A DNA stretch of 64,000 nucleotides from the NCBI GenBank assembly GCA_002483365.1, contig DLHT01000003.1:124001-188000 (forward strand). The letters run 5' to 3'. The first letter of the stretch is position 1; the number at the start of each line of letters is the position of its first letter. Position numbers and translations under genes: made by a program. The notes under the pieces are model-generated. The model was given only the letters and a program-made list of their open reading frames with translations. It was not told where the DNA came from and searched no databases. This DNA is from Cellvibrio sp. UBA7661 (GTDB taxonomy: Bacteria > Pseudomonadota > Gammaproteobacteria > Pseudomonadales > Cellvibrionaceae). This document shows, one piece after another, positions 44,763 through 53,965 of this stretch.

Positions 44763-45815
44763 TTACAGACCAAGAATCCTACGATTCTTCGCTTCATCAA
44801 TTCCGCTTTTTGCAAAATCATCAAACGCGCGCTCAGTCACTTTAATGATGTGTTGCTGGATAAATGGCGCACCTTCTGCCGCACCCACTTCCGGATGCTT
44901 CAGGCAGCATTCCCATTCCAACACCGCCCAGCCGTCGTAATCGTAGGCTGCGAATTTGGAGAAAATTTGTTTGAAATCCACTTGGCCATCGCCCAGTGAG
45001 CGGAAGCGGCCCGCGCGATTCACCCAGCTCTCATAACCGCCGTAAACGCCTTGCTGCGCGCTCGGGTTAAATTCCGCATCTTTCACATGGAACATTTTGA
45101 TGCGCGCGTGATAGCGGTCGATAAACGCCAGATAATCGAGTTGCTGCAGCACAAAGTGCGATGGGTCGAACAAAATATTCGCGCGCGGATGATTGTCTAC
45201 TGCCGCGAGGAAACGCTCAAAGGTCGCACCGTCGTGCAGGTCTTCACCCGGATGGATTTCGTAGCACACATCCACACCGGCTTTATCAAACGCATCCAGA
45301 ATCGGCAGCCAACGCTCGGCCAATTCTTCAAACCCTTTTTCCACCAGACCAGCGGGGCGCTGTGGCCATGGGTACAAGTATGGCCAGAGCAGCGCACCGG
45401 AGAAGGTCGCATGGGCATTCAGGCCGAGGTTTTTGCTCGCCTGCGCCGCCATCATTAATTGCTCAACCGCCCATGCCTGACGCGCTTTGGGGTTGCCGCG
45501 AACCGATTCAGGCGCAAAACCGTCGAACATATCATCGTAAGCCGGATGCACAGCCACTAGCTGGCCTTGTAAATGGGTCGACAATTCCGTCGCAACCAAA
45601 CCGTGTTTGGCCAGGGTCGCCTGGATTTGGGCGCAGTATTCCGGGCTTTTTGCCGCCTGCTCCAGATCGAACAGTCGCTTGTCCCAGGTTGGGATTTGCA
45701 CGCCTTTAAAACCCAAACTCGCCACCCAACCGGCGATCGAATCCAGACTGTTGAAGGGAGCTTCATCGCCCGCAAATTGGGCGAGGAAAATAGCGGGGCC
45801 TTTGAGGGTTTTCAT
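44763..45815 (-). CDS. Sugar phosphate isomerase/epimerase-like TIM barrel protein
   Basis: 350 residues of the xylose isomerase-like/AP-endonuclease 2 TIM barrel family. Visible segments are SIAGWVASLGFKGVQIPTWD, NLGLNAHATFSGALLWPYLY, VDVCYEIHPGEDLHDGATFE with metal-binding Glu, NILFDPSHFVLQQLD and MFHVKDAEFNPSAQQG with further metal ligands, and GWAVLEWECCLKHPE. Such proteins act as epimerases or keto-sugar hydrolases in pathways with Gfo/Idh/MocA enzymes. Exact reaction unknown. Confidence 0.85.
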   Translation of the reverse strand: MKTLKGPAIFLAQFAGDEAPFNSLDSIAGWVASLGFKGVQIPTWDKRLFDLEQAAKSPEYCAQIQATLAKHGLVATELSTHLQGQLVAVHPAYDDMFDGFAPESVRGNPKARQAWAVEQLMMAAQASKNLGLNAHATFSGALLWPYLYPWPQRPAGLVEKGFEELAERWLPILDAFDKAGVDVCYEIHPGEDLHDGATFERFLAAVDNHPRANILFDPSHFVLQQLDYLAFIDRYHARIKMFHVKDAEFNPSAQQGVYGGYESWVNRAGRFRSLGDGQVDFKQIFSKFAAYDYDGWAVLEWECCLKHPEVGAAEGAPFIQQHIIKVTERAFDDFAKSGIDEAKNRRILGL

Positions 45816-46078
45816 GGTAATTCTCCGGCAGTGGCGGGACGGCGCGCGTCCATATTGTTTTTAATGTATCTGTTTGTTTTTAACGTGTCGTTTTCAATGT
45901 TTCGACTGCGCAGACAGGCCTGCGCAGCGACAAATATCGGATTTATTATTTCAGGCGCAAGACTTTATGCCATGTCGCCCAAGGGAGCGATACGCCAAAA
46001 CAGTTATTTACACTTCTTATAGTACTTATAACCCAAAGCTACCCGACGGGCAGCTCCAAGGTCAATCATAGACTGCTT

Positions 46079-47998
46079 TTAATGAAGCCCCGCCAATACT
46101 CCGGCAAACGCCACGCCCGCCAAGGCACCAAATGCAGGGTGGGATTTAAGTGCCGAGCGGCTGGTGGCCGGGCTGGGCAAGCCACACAAAAACCGCGCCA
46201 TTTGGCGTGGCTGGCGCAATACGGCATGACCTTCACTTTTTAAGCTGGCGATCAGGTTTTGCTGCGCCGATGTAAGCGGTACAGCCATGGGCAATTCAAC
46301 CTGAGCAGATGATGGGTTGCGGCAGTGATTGCAGATGCCGCAGGACGACGCGCTGGCCTCGCCAAAATAGTGCATCAACTGCTGGCTTAAACACGCAGGG
46401 TTATTCGCAAACGCGAGCACACTGTGGATGCGTTTGATATCGCGCGCTTCACGCTCGGCAAAGAGTGTATTTAAATGTTCACACAGCGCGTTGAGTTTTT
46501 CCGGTGAATTGATCGACTGATTATTTTTGTAACCCTGGCGCAAATTGGCGACGGTTAATTCAATCCACCCTTTTTCGGCGATGTACTCCAGCGCTTTGGT
46601 GATGCGCTCTTTGGGTTCATTTAATTGCTGCGCAATGCTGAGCATATCGAGCGTCAACCATTTTCTACCCATGCGCCCGGCGGAAAATAATTGCTGCAAA
46701 AACGCAGCGCGCCCTGCATCGAATTGCGACAAAATAAATTGTTTATCCTGGATGAAACTGACTTTGTATTCGGTGTAAAACGGGCTCTGGGCGCTGATGA
46801 CATTTTGCAACTCAAGATAGGTGAGCGCGGTATTTAATACCAGCGGACGCAAATCAAATTGGTGCGACAACTCGTAAGTGGAAATATCAAATACATCATC
46901 AAACGCGAGCAAATGCTCCACTAGCGCACGCACACTTTCTGCTGTCGGTGTATCACCGTAGGTAAAATTTTCCAGCGTGCGCATGTCATCGCCCACCGCC
47001 AGCATTTCGCACAGCGACGGATTGCCATCGCGCCCAGCGCGGCCAATTTCCTGCACGTAATTTTCTATCGATTTGGGCAAATTAAAATGGTAAACCGCGC
47101 GGATATTACTTTTATCGATCCCCATTCCAAACGCGATTGTCGCCACTACAATCGGCACCTCACCGCTCATAAACTGGTTTTGCACCTGCTCGCGCTCGTC
47201 GTCTTTTAAACCGGCGTGATAGTGCGCTGCACTCAAACCCGCAGCATTGATTGCAGCGGCAACCTCTTCTGCGGTTTTTTGCAGGGTGACGTAGACAATA
47301 GTCGCGGCATCACGCGGGTGTTTGTGCAAACGCGCGAGCAATAATTCCATCCGCGTTTCAGCCGTGCAGGGTGTAACACGCAATTGCAAATTGGAGCGCG
47401 CAAAGCTGGTCTGAATGTGATGCTCTGGTTGTATCGCAAATTGTTTGCAAATATCGGCAGCCACACTGGGCGTTGCCGTAGCGGTTAACGCAAGCACACG
47501 TTCAACGCGCAATTTTTTGGCAAGGTCAGCAAGCAGCAGATAATCCGGGCGGAAGTTGTGACCCCACTCGGAAATACAGTGGGCTTCATCAATGGCCAAT
47601 AAGCTGATGTTTAATTGCCCGAGCCGCTGCACAAAACGTTCGTTCTTCAAGCGCTCGGGTGAGACATACAATAATTTCAAACTGCCGTTGTGCAGCGATG
47701 AATAGATCACTTGCGTCTCTTCTTTGCTGAGCGATGAATCCAAACGCGCGGCGCTGATGCCCAAGGCCTGCAGTGCATCCACTTGATCTTTCATCAACGC
47801 AATCAGCGGTGATACCACCAGCGTCAATCCATCCAATAATAGTGCGGGCAATTGATAGCAAAGACTTTTGCCACCGCCGGTGGGAAACACCGCGAGCGCG
47901 GAGTGCCCTTGCAGCAGCGCGTTAATCACTGCCTCTTGCCCGGGGCGGAATGCGGGCAATTTAAAGGTGTTTTGTAACAGTTGTGCAGGTGTTGTCAT
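46079..47998 (-). CDS. recQ: RecQ-family ATP-dependent DNA helicase
   Basis: 639 residues, 3'-5' DNA unwinding in recombination and repair. Helicase motifs: FRPGQEAVI, Walker A FPTGGGKSLC, DEAH box (IDEAHCISEWGHNFRPDY), ALTATATPSV, AFGMGIDKSNIRAVYHF and the arginine finger region QEIGRAGRDGNPS. The RecQ C-terminal zinc site is present (NPACL, then CGICNHC) with a winged helix before it. There is no clear HRDC domain; the tail is instead a short helical/hydrophobic stretch. The ATG at 47998 has AGGA at good spacing, better than the one at 48016. Confidence 0.9.
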   Translation of the reverse strand: MTTPAQLLQNTFKLPAFRPGQEAVINALLQGHSALAVFPTGGGKSLCYQLPALLLDGLTLVVSPLIALMKDQVDALQALGISAARLDSSLSKEETQVIYSSLHNGSLKLLYVSPERLKNERFVQRLGQLNISLLAIDEAHCISEWGHNFRPDYLLLADLAKKLRVERVLALTATATPSVAADICKQFAIQPEHHIQTSFARSNLQLRVTPCTAETRMELLLARLHKHPRDAATIVYVTLQKTAEEVAAAINAAGLSAAHYHAGLKDDEREQVQNQFMSGEVPIVVATIAFGMGIDKSNIRAVYHFNLPKSIENYVQEIGRAGRDGNPSLCEMLAVGDDMRTLENFTYGDTPTAESVRALVEHLLAFDDVFDISTYELSHQFDLRPLVLNTALTYLELQNVISAQSPFYTEYKVSFIQDKQFILSQFDAGRAAFLQQLFSAGRMGRKWLTLDMLSIAQQLNEPKERITKALEYIAEKGWIELTVANLRQGYKNNQSINSPEKLNALCEHLNTLFAEREARDIKRIHSVLAFANNPACLSQQLMHYFGEASASSCGICNHCRNPSSAQVELPMAVPLTSAQQNLIASLKSEGHAVLRQPRQMARFLCGLPSPATSRSALKSHPAFGALAGVAFAGVLAGLH

Positions 47999-48572
47999 GG
48001 TGATTCCTGTTGTCATTGTTTGCCTTCCCTGTGCGAATGTCGGTTGATATTCATGTTGCGCGCATCATAAACATATCGCTGATCATTGTGGCTAGCAGGC
48101 AGCCCGTTTTCCTGCACAAATCGCAGTGCGCTACTTCACGTAAATCCGTCCCACTTTTGTCTTTCAGGTTTGCGCGGTGAACAACTCAACGTCAGTGATC
48201 AAACGGCGCGCAGCCCGCTTTTTTACTTGCATCACAAAAATGCATTTCCCTTCTTTCATACGTCGCCCGAGCGAAAATCTTAATTAATTGATTAGCAATG
48301 ATTTTTAGCCCGTAGGTTTGTTGCGGCTTATCCGAACACTGTCATTTGCGTTCGATGCAACCGTCAGGACGACAGTTTTTTTCAGCTTTCTACAATGGCT
48401 GCACCACATTGCCCGCTTACAGGAACTGCTGGCTGCAGCGCTTCTTTTTTAAGGGAGGTACGACCGGTGATGTGCGGCCGGATTCAGGCCGGGATGGCAC
48501 GCGAATCCATTCCCACGACACAGTTCTATTAACCAAAAATCCCTACATAAAAATAACCCTGGAGTATCCAGC
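47999..48572. other. Long upstream region of the F5/8 beta-helix gene with possible structured leader
   Basis: A 574-base gap. The left part (to about 48300) serves as the recQ upstream region and holds no supported gene. The part from 48449 to 48515 is unusually GC-rich and can fold: GGGAGGTACGACC, a GCCGG/CCGGC-type helix, and GGGATGG with CCATTCCC. It lies within the leader of the 48573 gene and ends about 55 bases before its ATG. No known riboswitch consensus could be matched by eye. Confidence 0.3.
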
Positions 48573-51500
48573 ATGTTAAAGCAGCATTTAGTGCGGCTGG
48601 GGGCGTTGTGCGTGCCCTTGGCCTTGAGTGTATTTTCCCCCGCAGCGTCGGCACAGACGCTGTTATCCCAAGGCAAACCCGCCGTGGCCTCAACGCAGGA
48701 AGGCGCTGCGCTAGCCGTCGCTATGGCGTTTGATGGCAACACCGGCACTCGCTGGGGCAGTGTATTTGCCGATCCGCAGTGGATTACGGTCGATCTGGGG
48801 CAGGTCGCCAGTATCAACCGCGTACTGTTGAACTGGGAGGCGGCTTACGGCAAGGCTTACCAGATCCAGGTGTCTGACAACGGCACCAGTTGGACCAATA
48901 TCTATTCCACCACCAACAGCGATGGCGGCATTGACGACCTTGCCATTAATGGCAGCGGCCGCTACGTGCGCATGTACGGCACGGCGCGCGCCAATGGGTA
49001 CGGCTACTCGCTGTGGGAGATGCAGGTGTACGGCCAATTTGGCCAAACGGCGAGTTTGCTCTCGCGCAATGCGCCAGTAACAGCATCATCGCAAGAGGGC
49101 GGTTTTACCGCCGCAAGCGCGGTGGATGGCAACACCGCTACCCGCTGGGGCAGTAACTTTAACGATGCCGAGTGGATCACGCTCGATCTGGGCTCCAGCG
49201 CCAACCTGAGCAAAGTGGTGCTCAATTGGGAGGCGGCCTACGGCAAGTCGTATCAGATACAGGTGTCGGATAATGCCAGTAATTGGTCAACGGTCTACTC
49301 CACCACCAATAGCGATGGCGGTATCGACGAGATCACGCTGTCTGGCAGCGGCCGCTATGTGCGCATGAATGGCGTGGCGCGCGGAACCGGTTACGGCTAT
49401 TCGCTGTGGGAGTTTGATGTGTATGGCAGCCGCAGCGGTGGTACGGGTTCATCGTCTGCACCATCATCGATTGCACCATCAAGTTCAGTGGCGCCATCGA
49501 GCAAATCGTCTGTTCCGGCAACATCTTCGTCTGTCGCTGTCACCTCGTCGTCAGCACCGGCAACTTCATCATCGGTTGCGCCTTCATCGCGCTCATCGTC
49601 ACTATCGTCCTCGTCGGTCTCATCTACTGATCAGTGCGGCAGTGTGCTCAATGCACCGACTGGCTTGTCTGCGACCGGTGTCACTACAACCGGCCTGACA
49701 CTCTCCTGGACGGCACCTTTCACGTCAGTTCCACCGTGCAATGCAACGGGTTACCGCGTGTACCAAAACGGCACTCTTGTGGCATCGCCAACCGCAACCA
49801 ATGCGGTGATTACCGGCCTGACCCCGAATACGGTTTACTCGTTCACCGTAGTGGCGATTAACCGCGTCGGTGCCTCTGCGGCCAGCGCGCCTTTCCCGGT
49901 ATCCACCGAGAGCGATAGCGCGTCGGTTAACTTTGGCAGCAACGTGACTATTTTTGATCCGTCGATGCCGCAAGCGCAGATCCAGGCCAAGATCAATAAG
50001 ATCTACGAGCGCCAGCGCGACAACCAATTCGGCACCCCGCGCGATGCGATTATGTTCAAACCGGGTACCTACAATGTGGAGATTCCGGTTGGCTTCTTCA
50101 CCCACGTGATCGGCCTGGGCGCGCTACCGGATGATGTGCATATCGTCGGCCAAGTGGTCTCCTACCCCGTGCTGCCCAACAACAACTCGACGCAAAACTT
50201 CTGGCGCGGTATCGAGAACTTCTCGGTCACCCCACCGGGCGGCGGCATGTTGTGGTCGGTATCACAAGCAGCTCCCATGCGCCGTATGCATGTGCGCAAC
50301 AACAACCTGATCCTGCACTATTACGGCGGTTGGGCAAGCGGCGGCTGGCTGGCAGATTCCAAAGTGGATTACGACATTGGCACCGGCTCGCAGCAGCAGT
50401 GGGTATCGCGCAACAGCCAATGGGGCAGTTGGACCGGCAGCCTATGGAACATGGTGTTTTTGGGTATCGCCAACAACCTGCCCGGCGGCACTTGGCCAGC
50501 CTCGGCCAATACCTTTATCGATAGCACTCCAGTGATCCGCGAAAAACCGTTCCTGTACCTGAACAATGGCAATTACGAAGTGTTTGTGCCGTCACTGCGC
50601 ACCAACAGCAAAGGCCTGTCGTGGGCGAATGGACAATCGGCAGGCAGCTCATTGCCGATCAGCCAGTTCTACGTTGCCCGCGCCGGTGTCGATAACGCCA
50701 CCACCATCAACGCGGCGCTCAATCAGGGTAAAAACCTGCTGCTCACACCCGGTATTTACCCGCTGGCGGACTCGATCAAAGTCAACCGCGCCAACACCAT
50801 CGTACTGGGCATGGGCTACGCGACCCTGACCCCAACCAATGGCAATAGCGTGTTGGACGTGGCGGATGTGGACGGCGTTACCGTATCGCACTTGATGGTC
50901 GATGCCGGTGTAACCAATTCGCCGGTATTGATCCGCATTGGCGAGAACGGCAGCAACGCCAGCCACACGTCTAACCCGACGGTATTGCACGATGTCTTTG
51001 TGCGCGTGGGCGGTAACGGCGTTGGCCGCGCGGGCGTAAGCCTGTTGGTGAACAGCAGTGACGTGATCATCGACCACACCTGGTTGTGGCGCGCAGACCA
51101 CGGCGATGGCGTGGCCTGGGACTTGAATACCGCGGCCAATGGCTTGATCGTGAACGGCAATAACGTATCGGCTTACGGTTTGTTTGTGGAGCACTATCAG
51201 GAATATCAGGTGCTGTGGAACGGCAACAACGGCAAGACTTATTTTTATCAGTCTGAAATTCCCTACGATCCACCTACGCAAGACCAATGGCGCAGTGCAG
51301 CGGGCGTAAACGGTTGGGCATCGTACAAAGTCGCTGACAGCGTAACGCAACACGATGCACGCGGCATGGGCATCTACGCCGTGTTCCTGCGCCCGAATGT
51401 ATTCCTGTCGCACGCGATAGAAACACCGACCTCACCCAATGTGAAATTTGAACATATGGTGACGGTAAACCTGACCAACGATGGCGGCATCCAACGCGTG

Positions 51501-51575
51501 ATCAATAACACTGGCGATCCAACCCCACCGGGTATTGCGGTGCAAACTCCGCGTGTGACTAGCTATCCGCAATAA
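48573..51575 (+). CDS. Secreted F5/8-F5/8-Ser linker-FN3-beta-helix protein
   Basis: 1000 residues. Signal peptide cleaved near ASAQ (27). Two F5/8 type C (discoidin/CBM32-like) domains at about 29-155 and 160-286, very alike (VLLNWEAAYGKAYQIQVSDN against VVLNWEAAYGKSYQIQVSDN), so a recent internal duplication. A Ser/Ala/Pro linker (287-352), a fibronectin type III domain (about 355-446), and from about 450 a large domain with parallel beta-helix features (RDAIMFKPGTYNVEIPVGFF, NTIVLGMGYATLTPTNGNSV, DVIIDHTWLWRADHGDGVAW). Proteins with this last domain are often labelled adenylyl cyclase in databases, without motif support visible here; a polysaccharide lyase or hydrolase of the beta-helix kind is more likely. 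Ordinary RBS (GGAG) at 48562. Confidence 0.8.
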   Translation: MLKQHLVRLGALCVPLALSVFSPAASAQTLLSQGKPAVASTQEGAALAVAMAFDGNTGTRWGSVFADPQWITVDLGQVASINRVLLNWEAAYGKAYQIQVSDNGTSWTNIYSTTNSDGGIDDLAINGSGRYVRMYGTARANGYGYSLWEMQVYGQFGQTASLLSRNAPVTASSQEGGFTAASAVDGNTATRWGSNFNDAEWITLDLGSSANLSKVVLNWEAAYGKSYQIQVSDNASNWSTVYSTTNSDGGIDEITLSGSGRYVRMNGVARGTGYGYSLWEFDVYGSRSGGTGSSSAPSSIAPSSSVAPSSKSSVPATSSSVAVTSSSAPATSSSVAPSSRSSSLSSSSVSSTDQCGSVLNAPTGLSATGVTTTGLTLSWTAPFTSVPPCNATGYRVYQNGTLVASPTATNAVITGLTPNTVYSFTVVAINRVGASAASAPFPVSTESDSASVNFGSNVTIFDPSMPQAQIQAKINKIYERQRDNQFGTPRDAIMFKPGTYNVEIPVGFFTHVIGLGALPDDVHIVGQVVSYPVLPNNNSTQNFWRGIENFSVTPPGGGMLWSVSQAAPMRRMHVRNNNLILHYYGGWASGGWLADSKVDYDIGTGSQQQWVSRNSQWGSWTGSLWNMVFLGIANNLPGGTWPASANTFIDSTPVIREKPFLYLNNGNYEVFVPSLRTNSKGLSWANGQSAGSSLPISQFYVARAGVDNATTINAALNQGKNLLLTPGIYPLADSIKVNRANTIVLGMGYATLTPTNGNSVLDVADVDGVTVSHLMVDAGVTNSPVLIRIGENGSNASHTSNPTVLHDVFVRVGGNGVGRAGVSLLVNSSDVIIDHTWLWRADHGDGVAWDLNTAANGLIVNGNNVSAYGLFVEHYQEYQVLWNGNNGKTYFYQSEIPYDPPTQDQWRSAAGVNGWASYKVADSVTQHDARGMGIYAVFLRPNVFLSHAIETPTSPNVKFEHMVTVNLTNDGGIQRVINNTGDPTPPGIAVQTPRVTSYPQ

Positions 51576-51600
51576 GTAAATTACACATCTGCAAAAAAAC

Positions 51601-51639
51601 AAAAGCCCCCGCGAACAAAAAATTCGCTGGGGCTTTTTT
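51601..51639 (+). terminator. Rho-independent terminator after F5/8 beta-helix gene
   Basis: AAAAGCCCC-GCGAA pairs with TTCGC-GGGGCTTTT around a CAAAAAA loop (one base unpaired on each side), then TT. It lies 25 bases past the stop. Confidence 0.88.
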
Positions 51640-51817
51640 GTGGGCACGCTGTTTGGTTTTCTATGAGCTGATAGAAAAGTATCTGTCTTGCATTCAAAAA
51701 TACATTTTTGCTTCAACCAATCTTGGCAGAATCGACGCAGGATGACGGACGCTACCAATCAACAAGGATTATTTTTCACGTGAGCATCCCACAACTAACA
51801 ATAATGTCGAGGTCAAT

Positions 51818-52609
51818 ATGAACCATCTTGTGAGCAAGGCAATCGGGCGGGCGCTTAAACGGCTGGCTGTTTTTGGGGTCGCACTGAGCGGCAGCTTTTT
51901 GTGTTTAAACGTGCAGGCCATTAGTTGTAACGGCATCGCCGAATGGAACAGCAGTACTGCGTATAACGGCGGTGCGCAGGTCAAACAAAATAATAAAGCT
52001 TACCAGGCACAGTGGTGGTCGCAGGGCCATAACCCGGCTAATTATTCCGGCCAGTGGCAAGAGTGGAAATTACTCGGCAGTTGCGATGCGGTGGCATCTT
52101 CTTCCAAAGCGGCATCCTCGGTAAAAAGTTCCAGTAAATCATCGCTGGCTTCGAGTAAATCGAGCAGCAAATCGTCTGTCGCATCTAGCAAATCAAGTTC
52201 GTCTGTTGCAGGTAATGATTGCGGCTCGGCGTGGTATCGCGCGAACCTGACCAACTATGAATCTTATCCTGCGCCCGGCAGTGACGAGTGTGTGATTTAT
52301 AACGGCTGTTTGTGGAGCGGATATTTTTATGGGATTTCCGGTAAGCAACCAGAATCCTGGGTGATGTCAAATAATATTGCCGCCGTACATTTACAAGATT
52401 GGAATTGGCTCGGCCTTAAAACCCTGAATATACGTCAAGGTATAAAGCATCTTACTGTAAAAGTTTACGATGCTTGCGCCGATTCAGACTGCAATGGTTG
52501 TTGCACTGCCAACCTTGCAGGCGATGGTTATTTAATTGATTTGGAAAAATACACCATGCAACGCTTTGGTTCCGGCTCCGGCATTGTGGAATTCCAGGTG
52601 TGCAACTGA
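51818..52609 (+). CDS. Secreted CBM5 plus double-psi beta-barrel (expansin-like) protein
   Basis: 263 residues. After a signal peptide (ends near NVQA) comes a CBM5 chitin/cellulose-binding domain (WNSSTAYNGGAQVKQNNKAY, with QWWSQGHNPA and WKLLG), then a polyserine/lysine linker, then a Cys-rich C-terminal domain (about 132-263). Its second half, LTVKVYDACADSDCNGCC, YLIDLEKYTMQRFG and GIVEFQV, reads as a double-psi beta-barrel of the expansin/RlpA/EG45 kind (V-x-V-x-D-x-C ... LDL). The catalytic Asp of GH45-like members is not evident. Possible function: loosening or binding of cell-wall polysaccharide. CBM5 is confident, the barrel tentative. GAGG precedes the ATG. Confidence 0.7.
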   Translation: MNHLVSKAIGRALKRLAVFGVALSGSFLCLNVQAISCNGIAEWNSSTAYNGGAQVKQNNKAYQAQWWSQGHNPANYSGQWQEWKLLGSCDAVASSSKAASSVKSSSKSSLASSKSSSKSSVASSKSSSSVAGNDCGSAWYRANLTNYESYPAPGSDECVIYNGCLWSGYFYGISGKQPESWVMSNNIAAVHLQDWNWLGLKTLNIRQGIKHLTVKVYDACADSDCNGCCTANLAGDGYLIDLEKYTMQRFGSGSGIVEFQVCN

Positions 52610-52649
52610 TACAGAATCAAAAAAATTTAAATCCAATCACACGATTAAT

Positions 52650-52723
52650 CTCCCCCGACCCCTCTTTGCCAAAGAGGGGAGTCAAGCTCCTCCCTTTGCA
52701 AAAGGGAGGTTGGGAGGGATTTA
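52650..52723. repeat. Intergenic palindromic repeat family B
   Basis: CCCTCTTTGCCAAAGAGGGG and then CCTCCCTTTGCAAAAGGGAGG are two adjacent GC-rich palindromes, ended by TTGGGAGGGATTT. A similar arrangement occurs at 60945-61034. It lies just after the CBM5 gene and may act as a terminator-like structure. Confidence 0.7.
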
Positions 52724-52737
52724 AACAGTAACACTGT

Positions 52738-52766
52738 CGTCATACCTGCGAACGCAGGTATCCATA
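52738..52766. repeat. Left half of repeat family A (variant)
   Basis: CGTCATACCTGCGAACGCAG followed by GTATCCATA matches the left end of the 76-base element but with a changed hairpin. The right half is missing. It sits 13 bases past the end of the AraC gene at 52780. Confidence 0.55.
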
Positions 52767-52779
52767 AAACCATTCCAGG

Positions 52780-53637
52780 TTAATTATGTTGGTAGCTGCG
52801 TTTGAATTCGCGCGGCGTGCAGTGTTTTAGTTGCAAAAAACGGCGATTAAAATTGGAAATATTATTGAAACCACAGCGATAGCTGATAGTGGATACCGGA
52901 AAGTCCGTCGTCAGCAGCAATGAGCAGGCTTTTCCCACACGCAACTGGTTTACAAATTCAGTAAACGTTTGTTCAGTGCGCTGCTTAAAAAAACGGTGGA
53001 AATGATTGGTGCTCATGTGTGCAAGAGTGGCCATCTGTTCCGCACACAAATCGCTGGTGTAATGTTGATGAATATAAGCAATAACGCGGTCAATTTTTTC
53101 CGTCGCCGAATCAGCAACATTCGCTGGTGCATAACCATCGCTGGAAATCAACCGCGCGCTGGAGTCATCCAACATCAATTGCAAAATTTCCAATAGCCAC
53201 AGCAGCCGCTGCATGGGTGAAGCATTCGCCATTGCCTCAAAACGCATACGACACTGCTGTGCAGTGGCCAAACCAAACGCTACACCGCGTTTACTTTTTG
53301 CAAGCAAATCACCAAGTGGTTTTAATTCCGGCATTTGTACTACGGCATCAATCCACTGCGTGGGCAATTGCGCCACATAAGTCAAATGCTGCCCCGGTGT
53401 AATTAATTCTTTGGAGTGCCAGGTGTGTGGCAACTTGGGGCCGAGTAAAACCAAATCGAGATCGCTGTAATTGGCAATATCATCGCCAATATAGCGTTGA
53501 CCACGGCTATTGAGCGTGAGGCAAATTTCATATTCAGGGTGGTAGTGCCAATTGAAAGGAATTTCATCGAGTGCGTAGAGCCAATAACGCCATGAGGAGT
53601 TTTCGGTAGGCAAAACTTTTTCATACATAGGTTTCAT
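52780..53637 (-). CDS. AraC-family transcriptional regulator with cupin domain
   Basis: 285 residues: an N-terminal cupin sensing domain (HYHPEYEICLTLNSRGQRYI, LLGPKLPHTWHSKE) and a C-terminal AraC DNA-binding domain with two helix-turn-helix motifs (EQMATLAHMSTNHFHRFFKQ, VSTISYRCGFNNISNFNRRF). The ATG at 53637 has GGAG six bases upstream and is preferred over the start at 53655. The 5' neighbour is an OmpA-type gene on the same strand. Cupin AraC proteins of this sort often control sugar uptake genes. Confidence 0.88.
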   Translation of the reverse strand: MKPMYEKVLPTENSSWRYWLYALDEIPFNWHYHPEYEICLTLNSRGQRYIGDDIANYSDLDLVLLGPKLPHTWHSKELITPGQHLTYVAQLPTQWIDAVVQMPELKPLGDLLAKSKRGVAFGLATAQQCRMRFEAMANASPMQRLLWLLEILQLMLDDSSARLISSDGYAPANVADSATEKIDRVIAYIHQHYTSDLCAEQMATLAHMSTNHFHRFFKQRTEQTFTEFVNQLRVGKACSLLLTTDFPVSTISYRCGFNNISNFNRRFLQLKHCTPREFKRSYQHN

Positions 53638-53833
53638 GGCTGGCTCCAGAAACATGCAAGCAAATAATATCCGCGAGATGTGCGCATAAACATGATGTTA
53701 GTCGTACCAATCACGCCAGAGCTGCCAGGTTTTTTATTATGTTAAGCGTAAAGTTGTGACCGGGATTATCAGACCAGAATTTATTTAATATGGCAAGAAA
53801 CAAGAATCACTTTTGAGCACAGAAAAAGGGAGT

Positions 53834-53909
53834 CGTCATCCCCGCTTGCGGGGATCCATAGGTTTTAAAGCAATCTCAAAAGCTGGACTCCCGCAAGCGG
53901 GAGTGACGA
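53834..53909. repeat. Intergenic repeat A: full copy
   Basis: A complete 76-base element with 92% identity to the one at 44676-44751; begins CGTCATCCCCGCTTGCGGGG and ends AAGCGGGAGTGACGA. It is in the 328-base gap between the OmpA-type gene and the AraC gene; the rest of that gap (53638-53833) shows no other feature. Confidence 0.85.
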
Positions 53910-53965
53910 CGAAAATATAAAAACAGTGTTTGCGCTGCAGGTATTTTTTCAAAGTCAATACAGCA

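Noticed and set aside
48086..48579. Short frames upstream of the beta-helix gene
   Set aside because: No ribosome binding site or family; region better read as promoter and leader.
49440..49630. Serine-codon repeats considered as a CRISPR-like or satellite array
   Set aside because: They are in frame and encode the Ser/Ala/Pro linker; no equal spacers.
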